From positions 930,001 to 994,000 of the forward strand of contig NZ_FNSO01000004.1 of the NCBI RefSeq assembly GCF_900105945.1: DNA of 64,000 nt, in the 5' to 3' direction. The notes beneath the pieces are model-generated. The model did not search any database and had not been told where the DNA came from. It worked only from the letters and a program-made list of their open reading frames with translations. Of this stretch, positions 41,074 to 50,094 are shown in pieces. How positions within the stretch are numbered: the stretch's first letter is position 1; every line of letters starts with the position of its first letter. Made by a program: the position numbers and the translations under genes. Origin of the DNA: Amycolatopsis tolypomycina (GTDB taxonomy: Bacteria > Actinomycetota > Actinomycetes > Mycobacteriales > Pseudonocardiaceae).

Positions 41074-42000
41074 TCAGTACTTCTCGAGGGTCGGCTTGGT
41101 CGCGGTCGAGCCGGACTTGCCGAGGGTGGCGTCGTAGATCTTCTGCCAGGTGCCGTCGTCCAGCGCCTTCTGCAGGATCTCGTTGACCTTGTCGCGCAGC
41201 ACCTTGTCGTCCTTGTTCAGGCCGATGCCGTACTTCTCGGTCGAGAACGTCTTGCCGACGACCTTCAGGGTGTCCGGCTCCTGGGCGGCGTAGCCCTTCA
41301 GGATCGCGTCGTCGGTCGTGACCGCGTCGACGTCCTTCGACTGCAGCTTCTCGACGCACTGCGAGTACTTCTGGAACTCGACGATGTTGGCCGGTTCGGT
41401 CAGGTTCTGCTGCCGGACCTTCTGGATCGGGGTCGACCCGGTCACCGAGCAGACCTTCTTGCCCTTGAGGGTGTCCGGGCCGGTGATCGAGGTGTCGTCC
41501 TTGCGGACGAGCAGGTCCTGGCCGGCGACGAAGTACGGGCCGGCGAAGGAGACCAGCGCCTTGCGCTTGTCGGTGATCGAGTAGGTGCCGACGTAGTAGT
41601 TCACGTCGCCGTTCGCGATCGTCTGCTCACGCGCACCCGAGTCGACCGTGCGGAAGGTGATCTTCTCCGGGTCGAAGCCGAGGCCGGCCGACACGAGCTT
41701 GGCGATCTCGACGTCGAAGCCGCCGAACTTGCCGGTGGTCGGGTCCTTGAAGCCGAGGCCCGGCTGGTCGTCCTTGGCGCCGACGGTCAGCGTGCCCGCC
41801 GTCTTCATCTTGGCGAACACCGGCGACCCCTGCAGGTCCACGCCGGTCGCCACCGGGTACGTCGGCAGCGCCGCGGCGTTCGTGCCGCTCTGCTCGCCCG
41901 AGCCCGGCGTGGCCGGCGTGCCTTCCTTGCCGCAGGCGGTCAGCGTGGTCAGCGCCAGGCCACCGGCGAGCAGTCCCACCGCGAGGGTGCGGATCCTCAT
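41074..42000 (-). CDS. gluB: glutamate-type amino acid ABC transporter substrate-binding lipoprotein
   Basis: 308 residues. Lipoprotein signal MRIRTLAVGLLAGGLALTTLTACG, with the lipobox Cys at 23 (LTAC). The mature part is a class 3 periplasmic-binding fold: SPVFAKMKTAGTLTVGAKDDQPGLGFKDPTTGKFGGFDVEIAKLVSAGLG, followed by the amino-acid-binding arginine and aspartate region IANGDVNYYVGTYSITDKRK and VTTDDAILKGYAAQEP. Tethered outside the membrane, it delivers glutamate or a related acidic/amide amino acid to GluCD. Ligand specificity is from operon similarity. Confidence 0.9.
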   Translation of the reverse strand: MRIRTLAVGLLAGGLALTTLTACGKEGTPATPGSGEQSGTNAAALPTYPVATGVDLQGSPVFAKMKTAGTLTVGAKDDQPGLGFKDPTTGKFGGFDVEIAKLVSAGLGFDPEKITFRTVDSGAREQTIANGDVNYYVGTYSITDKRKALVSFAGPYFVAGQDLLVRKDDTSITGPDTLKGKKVCSVTGSTPIQKVRQQNLTEPANIVEFQKYSQCVEKLQSKDVDAVTTDDAILKGYAAQEPDTLKVVGKTFSTEKYGIGLNKDDKVLRDKVNEILQKALDDGTWQKIYDATLGKSGSTATKPTLEKY

Positions 42001-42068
42001 GTGAATCTCTCCTGTGTGTCGTCACCCGGACGCCGACGGCGCCACGGAACGTTTCTCAGTGTGCGATC

Positions 42069-42821
42069 TCAGTGGGTCAGGATCTTGCCGAGGAAGTCCT
42101 TCGCGCGCTCGCTCTTCGGCGCGGTGAAGAACTCTTCCGGCGTCGTGTCCTCGACGATCTCCCCGTCGGCCATGAAGATCACCCGATCGGCTGCCCGCCG
42201 GGCGAACCCCATCTCGTGGGTGACGACGAGCATCGTCATGCCGTCCTTGGCCAGGCCCGTCATCACGTCGAGGACCTCCTGGACCATCTCCGGGTCCAGC
42301 GCCGAGGTCGGCTCGTCGAACAGCATGACCTTGGGCCGCATCGCCAGCGCCCGCGCGATGGCGACGCGCTGCTGCTGCCCGCCGGACAGCTGCGCCGGGT
42401 ACTTGTCGGCCTGGTTGGCGATGCCGACGCGCTCCAGCAGCTCCATCGCCGTCTTGCGCGCTTCGGCCTGCGAGGTCTTGCGGACCTTCACCGGCGCGAG
42501 CATGACGTTCTCGACGATCGTCTTGTGCGCGAACAGGTTGAACGACTGGAACACCATGCCGACGTCGGCCCGCAGCGCGGCCAGCGCCTTGCCCTCGGCG
42601 GGCAGCGGGACGCCGTCGACGGCGATCTCGCCCGAGTTGATCGGCTCGAGCCGGTTGATCGCCCGGCACAGGGTCGACTTGCCCGAGCCCGAGGGGCCGA
42701 GCACCACGACGACCTGGCCGCGAGGCACCTCGAGCGTGATCTCCCTGAGCACGTGCAGGTCGCCGAAGTACTTGTTCACGGCGGACGCCTTGATCATCGG
42801 CGCCGCCACCTCCGCGGTCAT
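42069..42821 (-). CDS. gluA: glutamate-type amino acid ABC transporter ATP-binding protein
   Basis: 250 residues from ATG 42821 with GGGAGG upstream. Walker A is [12 protein letters not shown], the Q-loop is [17 protein letters not shown], the signature is [17 protein letters not shown], Walker B is [14 protein letters not shown] and the switch histidine is in VVTHEMGFA. All residues needed for hydrolysis are present. It powers the GluBCD importer from the cytoplasmic side. First gene of the operon, divergent from a response-regulator gene. Confidence 0.93.
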   Translation of the reverse strand: MTAEVAAPMIKASAVNKYFGDLHVLREITLEVPRGQVVVVLGPSGSGKSTLCRAINRLEPINSGEIAVDGVPLPAEGKALAALRADVGMVFQSFNLFAHKTIVENVMLAPVKVRKTSQAEARKTAMELLERVGIANQADKYPAQLSGGQQQRVAIARALAMRPKVMLFDEPTSALDPEMVQEVLDVMTGLAKDGMTMLVVTHEMGFARRAADRVIFMADGEIVEDTTPEEFFTAPKSERAKDFLGKILTH

Positions 42822-43077
42822 CTGGCCTCCCGGGTCGTTCGTGCAGATCGGGCATGGGTCACCACGCGATGGGCGAGAACCTACCGTTGTCGTACCGGCT
42901 GGCAAGGCCGCTTGAGCAATACTTAGGGTTTCAACTGAGTATCGATGTCCATTTTGGGGGGTGTCCACCCGAGGTCACCGGGAGTGACCGTCCGGGTGGC
43001 CGGTGCGCGTCCCGCCCGGACCTCCTAGAGTTCGTCGCTACCGGCCGGTGAAGCAGGTCACCATGGGAGGCGGACGG

Positions 43078-43752
43078 GTGCGGGTGCTGCTGGTGGAGGA
43101 CGACGACCGGGTCGCGGGTGCGCTCATCCCGGCGCTGACCCGCCGTGGCCTGGCGATCGCCCGGCTGGCCACCGGTGCCGGCGTGCTCGATCGGGTGCAC
43201 GAGGTCGACGTCGTCCTGCTCGACCTCGGCCTGCCGGACATCGACGGCGTGACGCTGTGCCGCCAGATCCGCGCGGTGAGCGACGTCGCGATCATCGTCG
43301 TCTCGGCCCGCGCCGAGGTCGACGACCGGATCCAGGGGCTGCGCGCGGGCGCCGACGACTACCTGGTCAAGCCCTACGACGTCGAGGAGCTGCTCGCCCG
43401 GGTCGAGGCCGTGCGCCGACGGCGCGGGGAGCACCCCGCCGCCGAGCCCGTGGTCATCCGGGTCGGGGACGTCACCGTCGACGTCTCGCGGCACGAGGTG
43501 CTGGTCGACGGCAAGGCGGTCGCGCTGTCCCGCAAGGAGTTCCAGGTGCTGGCGCTGGTGGCGGGCGCGCGCGGCGCGGTCTGCTCGCGCGAGCAGGTGC
43601 TCACCGAGGTGTGGGGGCACCGCGGCGCGGCGGAGAGCCGGTCGCTCGACGTCCACGTCGCGACGCTGCGGACGAAACTGGGCCGCCCGGCGCTGATCGA
43701 AACCGTCCGCGGGGTCGGCTACCGGCTCGGCGGCCAGGTCGCCCGGAGCTGA
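43078..43752 (+). CDS. OmpR/PhoB-type response regulator
   Basis: 224 residues from GTG 43078 behind GGGAGG. Receiver domain with acidic pocket VEDDD, phospho-acceptor Asp49 (VVLLDLGLPD), Thr/Ser switch (VVSARAEVDDR) and Lys in YLVKPYDVEEL. The C-terminal winged helix (LSRKEFQVLALVAGARGAVCSREQVLTEVWG, ending TVRGVGYRLGG) binds DNA. Cognate kinase follows after 3 nt. The adjacent TAXI lipoprotein gene suggests the pair may sense a small carboxylate; compare TctDE-type systems. This last point is inference. Confidence 0.93.
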   Translation: MRVLLVEDDDRVAGALIPALTRRGLAIARLATGAGVLDRVHEVDVVLLDLGLPDIDGVTLCRQIRAVSDVAIIVVSARAEVDDRIQGLRAGADDYLVKPYDVEELLARVEAVRRRRGEHPAAEPVVIRVGDVTVDVSRHEVLVDGKAVALSRKEFQVLALVAGARGAVCSREQVLTEVWGHRGAAESRSLDVHVATLRTKLGRPALIETVRGVGYRLGGQVARS

Positions 43753-43755
43753 GGG

Positions 43756-45153
43756 GTGCGCGTCCGGCTGCAGGGCATCGTGCTGACGCTGGTCGCGTTG
43801 CTGGTGTTCGGCCTGGGCATCCCGCTGGCCCGGAGCATCGCCGCCGGCGCGCAGCAGGACCTGTTCCTCGACCGGCTGACCGACACCGCGCGGTTCGCGT
43901 CGCTGGCCGAGCGGCCGCTGCTGGACAACAAGCCGTCGCTGATCGACCCCGACCTGATGCGCTACTACGAGGTGTACGGCGTCCAGGTGGCGGTCGTCGA
44001 CCAGGACGGCAAGCTGTTCGCCTCCGCGCTCGGCGGGGGCGCCGCGCGGATCGACCTCAAGGACGAGCGGATCAGCGGCCCGGTCCACGAGGCGCTGGCC
44101 GGCCGCCGGTCCCAGCCGGCAGGCGTGCTGATGCCGTGGGATTCGACGCCGCTGGTGCTCGCCGAGCCGGTGCTCGCCGACGGCGAGGTGCACGGCGCGG
44201 TGCTCACCGTGTCCGAAACCGGCGCCGAGCGCGCCGACGTGCTGTGGTGGTGGCTGCTGCTCGCCGCGGGCGGGATCCTCGCCTTCACCCTCGCGCTGGC
44301 CGTGGCGATCCCGGTGGTCCGCTGGATCCTGCGGCCGGTGCACCGGCTCGACGACGCGACCGGCGCGCTGGTGGCGTCGGTGGTCAGCGGGCGGGAGGCC
44401 GAGCCGGTGGGCGAGAGCGGCGGGCCGCCGGAGCTGCGGCAGCTCGGCCGGTCGTTCGACCGGATGGCGTCGAGCGTGTCGGGCGCGCTGGCGGCGCAGC
44501 GCGCGTTCGTCGCCGACGCGTCGCACCAGCTGCGCAACCCGCTGACGGCGTTGAAGATCCGGCTCGGCAACCTCGAAGGCCACGTCGACGACGAGCCGGC
44601 GGCCGCCGACCTGGAGGCGGCGCGGGTCGACGCGGGCCGGCTGCACCAGATCCTCGACGGGCTGCTGTCGCTGGCCCGCGCCGAGGCCTCCGGCGGCGAG
44701 CTGGACCCGGTGGTGCTGGACGAGGTGGTGGCCGAGCGCGTCGCGGACTGGTCGGTGGTCGGCGAGGCCCGCGACGTCCGGCTGGTGGTGGCGGCGGACG
44801 GCGACGGCGCGCGCGTGTGCATGCCCCCGCGCGGCGCGGAGACGATCCTGGACGCGCTGCTGGACAACGCGCTGAAGTTCACCGCGTCGGGGACGGAGAT
44901 CCTGGTCGCGGTGACCCGGGAGGGTGATCGGGTGCGGTTGTCGGTGCGGGACCACGGGCCGGGACTGCCGCCGGACGAGCTGGACCGGGCGCTGGACCGG
45001 TTCTGGCGCAGCCCGGCGCACCAGAACGTGCCGGGTTCGGGGCTGGGGCTGGCGATCGTGAGCGAGCTCGTGGCGCATTCGGCCGGACAGCTGGAGCTGG
45101 ACCTGCCCGAGGGCGGCGGGCTGCGTATCTCGATGGTGTTCCCGGTCGCTTAG
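43756..45153 (+). CDS. sensor histidine kinase
   Basis: 465 residues. One membrane helix near residues 8-27 and a second near 160-185 flank an external sensor domain of about 130 residues. A HAMP-like linker follows, then the dimerisation/phosphoacceptor segment FVADASHQLRNPLTALKIRL (phospho-His in SHQLRNP). The ATPase lobe has LDALLDNALKFT, DHGPGLP and VPGSGLGLAIVSELV. GTG 43756 starts 3 nt after the regulator stop. Its stop overlaps the converging TAXI gene by 4 nt. The receptor ligand is not identified. Confidence 0.92.
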   Translation: MRVRLQGIVLTLVALLVFGLGIPLARSIAAGAQQDLFLDRLTDTARFASLAERPLLDNKPSLIDPDLMRYYEVYGVQVAVVDQDGKLFASALGGGAARIDLKDERISGPVHEALAGRRSQPAGVLMPWDSTPLVLAEPVLADGEVHGAVLTVSETGAERADVLWWWLLLAAGGILAFTLALAVAIPVVRWILRPVHRLDDATGALVASVVSGREAEPVGESGGPPELRQLGRSFDRMASSVSGALAAQRAFVADASHQLRNPLTALKIRLGNLEGHVDDEPAAADLEAARVDAGRLHQILDGLLSLARAEASGGELDPVVLDEVVAERVADWSVVGEARDVRLVVAADGDGARVCMPPRGAETILDALLDNALKFTASGTEILVAVTREGDRVRLSVRDHGPGLPPDELDRALDRFWRSPAHQNVPGSGLGLAIVSELVAHSAGQLELDLPEGGGLRISMVFPVA

Positions 45154-46076
45154 GTCTTCTGCGACCGGTAGTACCGCAGCGCGCCGGGGTGCAGCGGGAT
45201 CGGCTGGGTCTCGATGCCCGGGTGGACGTCGATCGACAGGGCCGCCGGATTGGCGGACGCGAGGGCGCCGCGGGCGTCGAACAGCTCGCGGACCAGTGCC
45301 TCCGCCACGTCGTCGGGCATCGACTGGGGGACCACCAGGAAGTTCGGGACCACCAGCGTCGTCACCGGGGCGGGCTGGTTGTACATGCTCGCCGGGATCG
45401 TCGACGTGCTGTAGACCGGGCTGAGGGCCTGCATCTTCGGCATCAGGTCGGCGATGTCGAGCAGCCGCAGCGAGCCCTGGGTGTTGTAGCCCGCCAGCGT
45501 CGGCGTCGGCAGGCCGCCGGACCAGAAGAACGCGTCGACCTCGCCGCTCAGCAGGGCCTGCACCGAGGCCACGAGGCCGCGGAGGGTCGTGGTGACCGAG
45601 CCGGTCAGGCCGGCCACCTTCAGCAGCTTGTTGGCGATGTACTCGACCCCCGACGCCGGTGAGCCGATCGCGATCCGGTGGCCGCTCAGCTGGGACATCG
45701 ACCGGATGCTGGAGTCGGCGCGGACCACCACGTGCAGGTAGTCGTCGTGGATCCGGGCGAGCGCCCGCAGGTCGGGGCGGCTCTCGTACTGGTCCGCGGC
45801 GACGTCGGCCGCGACGAAGGCGACGTCGGCCTGGCCGGCGAGCACCTTGGTGACGTTGTCGGGCGAGCCCTGGGTCTGCAGCACCTGCGGCCGCTCGATG
45901 TCCAGGCCGGTCTGCCAGGCGGTGGCGAGGGTCTGGGCGAGGTTGTAGTAGACGCCACCGGAGTTGCCGGCGGCGATCCGCAGCCTGAGGTCGCCGAAAT
46001 CAACCGTGCAGGCGGTGAGCGCCAGCAGCAGGGCGGCCGCCGCCGCGAGTCCGCGCGTCCACCGCCTGCTGGTCAC
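45150..46076 (-). CDS. TAXI-family TRAP-type solute-binding lipoprotein (orphan)
   Basis: 308 residues. Lipoprotein signal with lipobox LLALTAC. Mature sequence has the TAXI fold: LRIAAGNSGGVYYNLAQTLATAWQTGL at the start, VLQTQGSPDNVTKVLAGQADVAFVAADVAADQY, and GHRIAIGSPASGVEYIANKLLKVAGL in the middle. In complete systems such proteins feed a fused TRAP permease, often for glutamate or 2-oxoglutarate. No TRAP permease is visible within 15 kb, and its gene ends 4 nt inside the histidine kinase gene, so it may act as a sensor partner for the two-component system. Function is inferred. Confidence 0.85.
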   Translation of the reverse strand: MTSRRWTRGLAAAAALLLALTACTVDFGDLRLRIAAGNSGGVYYNLAQTLATAWQTGLDIERPQVLQTQGSPDNVTKVLAGQADVAFVAADVAADQYESRPDLRALARIHDDYLHVVVRADSSIRSMSQLSGHRIAIGSPASGVEYIANKLLKVAGLTGSVTTTLRGLVASVQALLSGEVDAFFWSGGLPTPTLAGYNTQGSLRLLDIADLMPKMQALSPVYSTSTIPASMYNQPAPVTTLVVPNFLVVPQSMPDDVAEALVRELFDARGALASANPAALSIDVHPGIETQPIPLHPGALRYYRSQKT

Positions 46077-46134
46077 GGCCTGATCGTGCCAGACTCCGCG
46101 GTCGCGCGCGTTACCGCTTCAGCGGGTAACCCGG

Positions 46135-46140
46135 TAGCCT
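46135..46140 (+). promoter_or_regulatory. leaderless -10 element for the CGNR-type gene
   Basis: TAGCCT lies 7 nt before GTG 46148, with no ribosome-binding site, repeating the leaderless pattern of this window. Confidence 0.4.
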
Positions 46141-46147
46141 TCCCGGG

Positions 46148-46696
46148 GTGGGCGACAAGCAGGGCTTCCGCTTCCACGGCGGCCGTCCGTCGGTGAACTT
46201 CACGGCCACCGTCGGCGAGCGGTGGCGCGACGGCGGCTTCGAACGCGTGCCCGACCCCGCGGCGCTGGGCCGCTGGTTCACCGCGGCGGGCCTGACCCCG
46301 GAGGACCCGCCCTGCACCGCGGCCGACCTGACGGCGGCCCGCGAACTCCGGGAAGCCGTCTACCGGCTGCTGCGCGGGGGCACCGCGGGGGAGGACGTCG
46401 CCACGGTGAACCGGTGGGCGGCGCACCCGCCGCCGGTCACGACCCTGGCCGTCACCCCGGCGGGACTGCGGGCCCGGCCGGTCCCGGCGAGCGTGCCGTC
46501 GCTGCTCGGCCTGGTCGCCGCGGACGCCGTCGCGGTCCTCGGCGGTCCCGACGCCGCCCGCGTGCGCGAGTGCGCCAACCCCGAGTGCTCGCTGCTGTTC
46601 CTCGACACGTCACGGGCGGGCGCGCGCCGCTGGTGCTCGATGGGTTCGTGCGGCAGCCGGGAGAAGATGCAGCGCTACCGGTCCGGCGACCGGTAG
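46148..46696 (+). CDS. CGNR zinc-finger / ABATE-domain protein
   Basis: 182 residues. The N-terminal ABATE-type domain (about 7-130; FRFHGGRPSVNFTATVGER) is thought to bind ligand. The C-terminal zinc finger has Cys142, Cys147, Cys163 and Cys168 in CANPECSLLFLDTS and WCSMGSCGSREKMQRYR. The canonical CGNR quartet reads CGSR here. Such proteins are putative stress-responsive transcription regulators in actinobacteria. GTG 46148 follows a leaderless -10. The last 22 nt overlap the end of the converging toroid gene. Confidence 0.87.
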   Translation: MGDKQGFRFHGGRPSVNFTATVGERWRDGGFERVPDPAALGRWFTAAGLTPEDPPCTAADLTAARELREAVYRLLRGGTAGEDVATVNRWAAHPPPVTTLAVTPAGLRARPVPASVPSLLGLVAADAVAVLGGPDAARVRECANPECSLLFLDTSRAGARRWCSMGSCGSREKMQRYRSGDR

Positions 46697-48636
46697 CTCA
46701 GCCGGAGGACCGGTTCCCCGGCCGCGTCGCCCGCGGGGTCGCCGATGACGACCGAGAACCCCGGCGTCGTGACCGCCACCCCGTCCGCCGTCGCCCGCAC
46801 TTCGGCCGCGAAGGGGACGTCGTCGTGCGGGCCGTACCGCACCGCGAAGACCGACGTGCCCGCCGGGGAGTCCGGCAGCGGGCCCGCCAGGACGTGGTTC
46901 GTGTCCGTCACCCGGTGCCAGCCCGCGTCCGGGTTCCCGTAGCCGCGGGGGTCGTCGGCCAGTGCGAACGCCAGCTGCTCCTGTGTCAGCCCGATCGTTT
47001 CCGCGCTGTTGAAGCTCGTCCGGCCCGCCGGCGGGTTGACCACCCGCAGCGCCGCCCCCGACGTGATGGCCATGCTGCCCGCGAGGAGCGTGCCGGCCGT
47101 GTCCAGGACCGCGCCGGGCGTGCTCAGGTCGAACAGCGTTCCGCCCGGCTCGGCCACCGTGACGATCTTGCGCTGGCCCGCTGCCGTTGCCTCGATGTAC
47201 GGCAGCCCCGCGAGGAAGTCGCACCCCTCGGCCGGAACCACCGCGACCAGCGTCGTCCGCCGCGGCTCGACCACCCACAGCTGCTGCACGCTCAGCATCA
47301 CCTGCGCGCGGGTGACCACCGCCTTGGTCACCAGCCGGGCGACGGCGTCGCCGTCGGAGGCGTCGGCCACGCGCAGCGGGCCCAGCGCGCGGGTGAGCAG
47401 CGTGCGGCCCAGGACCGGGCCGATGCCGTGCTGGCCCGCCACGACCGATTCGATCACCGCGGCGCCTCCCGCGTCGATCAGGTACGGCGTGTGGCTGCCG
47501 GTCCAGGACACGGACGCGTCGCGGTGGCGCAGCGAATACGGCGTCGTGACCGGAAAGGACGGTGTCCGGTGCCAGGCGCTGTCGTCCTGGCACAGCCACA
47601 CCGTGGTGAACGCGAAGTGCCCGCTCGGCGCGCCGGTGCGGGCCAGGGGGTAGTAGGCGACGCGGCGGTCGGCCAGGTAGCGGCCGAGGTCGGTCGCCAG
47701 GTGCGCGCTGAAGTAGCGGAGGCCGAGCAGGCCTTCGGCGCCGCAGTGCTGCTCGCTGTAGCGGGGGCCGCCGTAGTCGAAGCCGCGGGCCGACAGCCGG
47801 CAGTCGAGGTGGCGGGCGAGCTCCGCGCCGTCGTCGAGGAACAGCCGGTCGGCCGTGACGCGGTGGGCCTGGGCGAGGAAGGACAGCGAGATCGGCAGGT
47901 AGTTCTGGTCGTGGCCGGCGCCGTGCTCGGCCGGCAGCGCGAAGCCGCGGTCGGTCACCCGCGACGGGCGGATCACGTCGGTGTAGAGCCGCATGGCCGC
48001 CGTGGTGACGCGTTTGCCTTCGCGCTCGCGGGAAACCCCGTCGAGGTGGCGGCCGAGCATCAGGCCCGCGACGACCGCGCCGAGGGCCTGGTTGCCCGTC
48101 TGCTGGGGGTTGAACATGCTCGCTTCGGTCAGCCACCGCCAGTACCCGAGCGCCAGTTCGGTCACCTCGGCGTACTGGCCGTCGGTGAGCAGGCCCGCGC
48201 CGAGCTCCAGGACGTTGACCGCGTGCAGCATCGCCCACACCGTGCTCGGCCAGTCGCCGAAGGGGTGTTCGCCGTCTCCGGGCATGTACCGCGCGTACGG
48301 CAGCCCGCTGTCGCGGACGCGCAGGAACGGCTCGCCGGGGTTGTCGCGCCGGAACACCCGGTGGGTCAGGAAGAAGTCCACACCGCGGCGGAGCGCGTCG
48401 GTGAACGCCGGATCGTCGGACGGCTTGCGCTGCCACGCCAGGCAGAGCAGGGAGATCACGCCGAGGCCCATGTCGCCGATGTCGTCGTCGGCCGCGGGGT
48501 CCTCGAAGTTGCCGTCCGGCTGCTGCGCGGCGAGCGCGTCGGCGGCCGCGGTGGCCAGGACGGCGTCCAGGCTTGCGGGGTCGTCGGGCAGGTCGTGCGA
48601 GCTCGCGTGCTGGCTCGGCAGCAGGATCGGATCCAT
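46675..48636 (-). CDS. alpha/alpha-toroid protein of unknown function, polysaccharide lyase-like
   Basis: 653 residues from ATG 48636, with GGGAGG 9 nt upstream. The first 370 residues have helical repeat segments with WPSTVWAMLHAVNVLELGAGLLT, SMFNPQQTGNQALGAVVAGLMLGRHL and GAGHDQNYLPISLSFLAQAHR, consistent with an alpha/alpha toroid. The rest is beta-rich, such as VWLCQDDSAWHRTPSFPVTTPYSLRHRDASVSWTGSHTPYLIDAG, like a super-beta-sandwich. This pairing resembles heparinase/alginate/chondroitin lyase families, but I cannot place catalytic residues with certainty. It has no signal peptide, so it is probably cytosolic. A palindromic operator lies in front (48690-48702). The neighbouring ROK gene is divergent. 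Confidence 0.6.
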   Translation of the reverse strand: MDPILLPSQHASSHDLPDDPASLDAVLATAAADALAAQQPDGNFEDPAADDDIGDMGLGVISLLCLAWQRKPSDDPAFTDALRRGVDFFLTHRVFRRDNPGEPFLRVRDSGLPYARYMPGDGEHPFGDWPSTVWAMLHAVNVLELGAGLLTDGQYAEVTELALGYWRWLTEASMFNPQQTGNQALGAVVAGLMLGRHLDGVSREREGKRVTTAAMRLYTDVIRPSRVTDRGFALPAEHGAGHDQNYLPISLSFLAQAHRVTADRLFLDDGAELARHLDCRLSARGFDYGGPRYSEQHCGAEGLLGLRYFSAHLATDLGRYLADRRVAYYPLARTGAPSGHFAFTTVWLCQDDSAWHRTPSFPVTTPYSLRHRDASVSWTGSHTPYLIDAGGAAVIESVVAGQHGIGPVLGRTLLTRALGPLRVADASDGDAVARLVTKAVVTRAQVMLSVQQLWVVEPRRTTLVAVVPAEGCDFLAGLPYIEATAAGQRKIVTVAEPGGTLFDLSTPGAVLDTAGTLLAGSMAITSGAALRVVNPPAGRTSFNSAETIGLTQEQLAFALADDPRGYGNPDAGWHRVTDTNHVLAGPLPDSPAGTSVFAVRYGPHDDVPFAAEVRATADGVAVTTPGFSVVIGDPAGDAAGEPVLRLSYRSPDR

Positions 48637-48689
48637 CCGCTTCGCAGCCTCCCTGCCGTCCGCGGACACCCGGACCGGTCGACGTGTCG

Positions 48690-48702
48690 AGAAACGCTTT
48701 CT
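48690..48702. promoter_or_regulatory. palindromic operator between toroid gene and ROK gene
   Basis: AGAAA-CGC-TTTCT is a perfect inverted repeat 54 nt before the toroid gene start and 125 nt before the ROK gene. It resembles the element in front of the ABC permease operon (49971-49985), suggesting one repressor for both units. Confidence 0.55.
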
Positions 48703-48826
48703 GAAAATTGATGCGGCTGGGACCCGCACTTGGTTAAGTAGTAAACAAACGAACTCCGGCGTTGTCAACGGGCGCGGGAGCCAGGCGGCTCATTCGACGG
48801 TTTCACCAAGGCGAAAGCAGGTGCAG

Positions 48827-49927
48827 ATGGCGAAATCGGGCATCGGTGACCGGGCCGGCGAGGTCTTCGCCGCGCTGGCCGCCGCCGGTCAGGCCACCCG
48901 GCCGCAGCTCGCGGTGGCCTGCGGGCTGTCGAAGCCGACGGTCTCCCTGGTGATGGCGGAACTGGAGGCCGCGGGCCTCGCCGAACGCAGCGGCAGCTCC
49001 TCGGGCGCCACCGGGCGGACCGCGGCGGTCTACCGGCTGGGGCCCCGCGCCGGGTACGTGCTGGCGGTGGACCGCGGCTCGACGCAGGTGGCCCTGCGGG
49101 CGACCACGCTCGGCGGCGACCTGCTCGACGAGGACCAGACGTCGCGGCCGGCGTCCGCGGAAACCATGGTGAAGGCCGTGCTGCGCCGCGGAAGCAACCG
49201 GGGTCCGCTTCGGGCCGTCGTGGTCGCGGTGTCCGATGTGGTCTCCCCGCCCGGCCGCGGCGAGCCGGCGACCATGGCGCGGATCGCCGCCGCCGTGGCC
49301 GCGCTCGGGCTGCCCGACGGCGCGCCCGTGCACACCGAGAACAACGTCAACTGCGCGGCCATCGCCGAACTCGCCGAGGGCGCGGGCCGCGACCACGACA
49401 GCTTCGTGTTCCTGCAGGTCGGCGTGGCGATCGGGGCGGGTGTCGTGCTCGGCCGCCGGCTCGTGCGCGGGGCCAGCGGCGCGGCAGGGGAGGTGGCCCG
49501 CCTGGCCTACCCGTGGGCGGACGACCGGCCGCCGGTCCGCGACGCCCTGGAAGCCCGGCTCGGTTCCCGGGAGCTGTTGCGCCGGGCTCGCGGCCGCCGC
49601 CCGGACCCGGCACCGAAGACGGCCGCCGCCCTGTTCGCGCTGGCGGAGAAGGGTGACCCCGTCGCGCTGGACATCGTGGCGGAACACGCCGAAGCCGTCG
49701 GCAACCTGGCCGCGTCGATCTGCGCGGTCGTCGACCCCGGCCTGATCGTGCTCGGCGGCGGGGTCGGGCGGAACAAGCTGCTCCGGCCCGGTGTCGTCGC
49801 CACGGTCGGGCGGCTGAGCTGGCCGACCGACGTCGTGGTCAGCGAGCTGGGGGCGCGCGCCACCGTGCTCGGCGCGGCGCACCTGGCCAGGGAGAGAGGG
49901 ATCCAGGCGGTACTGGCGGAAGGGTGA
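48827..49927 (+). CDS. ROK-family transcriptional regulator
   Basis: 366 residues from ATG 48827. Helix-turn-helix at about 12-60 (AAAGQATRPQLAVACGLSKPTVSLVMAELEAAGLAERSG), then a ROK sugar-kinase-like fold: VLAVDRGSTQVALRATTLGG, HTENNVNCAAIAELAEGA, VFLQVGVAIGAGVVLGRRLVRGASGAAGEVARL, and LIVLGGGVGRN. The zinc-finger cysteines of many ROK proteins are absent. It is typical of sugar-responsive repressors and lies directly before the sugar ABC operon, so it is likely its regulator and that of the divergent toroid gene. Which sugar binds is unknown. Confidence 0.88.
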   Translation: MAKSGIGDRAGEVFAALAAAGQATRPQLAVACGLSKPTVSLVMAELEAAGLAERSGSSSGATGRTAAVYRLGPRAGYVLAVDRGSTQVALRATTLGGDLLDEDQTSRPASAETMVKAVLRRGSNRGPLRAVVVAVSDVVSPPGRGEPATMARIAAAVAALGLPDGAPVHTENNVNCAAIAELAEGAGRDHDSFVFLQVGVAIGAGVVLGRRLVRGASGAAGEVARLAYPWADDRPPVRDALEARLGSRELLRRARGRRPDPAPKTAAALFALAEKGDPVALDIVAEHAEAVGNLAASICAVVDPGLIVLGGGVGRNKLLRPGVVATVGRLSWPTDVVVSELGARATVLGAAHLARERGIQAVLAEG

Positions 49928-49938
49928 ACGACCGGCCG

Positions 49939-49985
49939 TTGACAGCGGCCGAGCGTGCTGCCTAGAGTGCCGAGAAAGCGCTTCC
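49939..49985 (+). promoter_or_regulatory. promoter with palindromic operator for the sugar ABC/GH38 operon
   Basis: TTGACA (49939-49944) and TAGAGT (49963-49968) are spaced 18 nt, a good sigma-A promoter. GAGAAAGCGCTTCC follows at 49972-49985, a near-palindrome (GAAAGCGCTTC core) that would overlap the transcription start, as expected for a repressor site of the LacI/ROK class. Confidence 0.65.
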
Positions 49986-50094
49986 AGCTCCCTGGGACGG
50001 AACCACTGGAACCGCGTGCGTCGGAAGAAGTGCCACGGCAGCCGCACCGTTTCGGGAGCGCTGCCGGTCCACGCTGGAGTCCCGGGAGCAGCCG

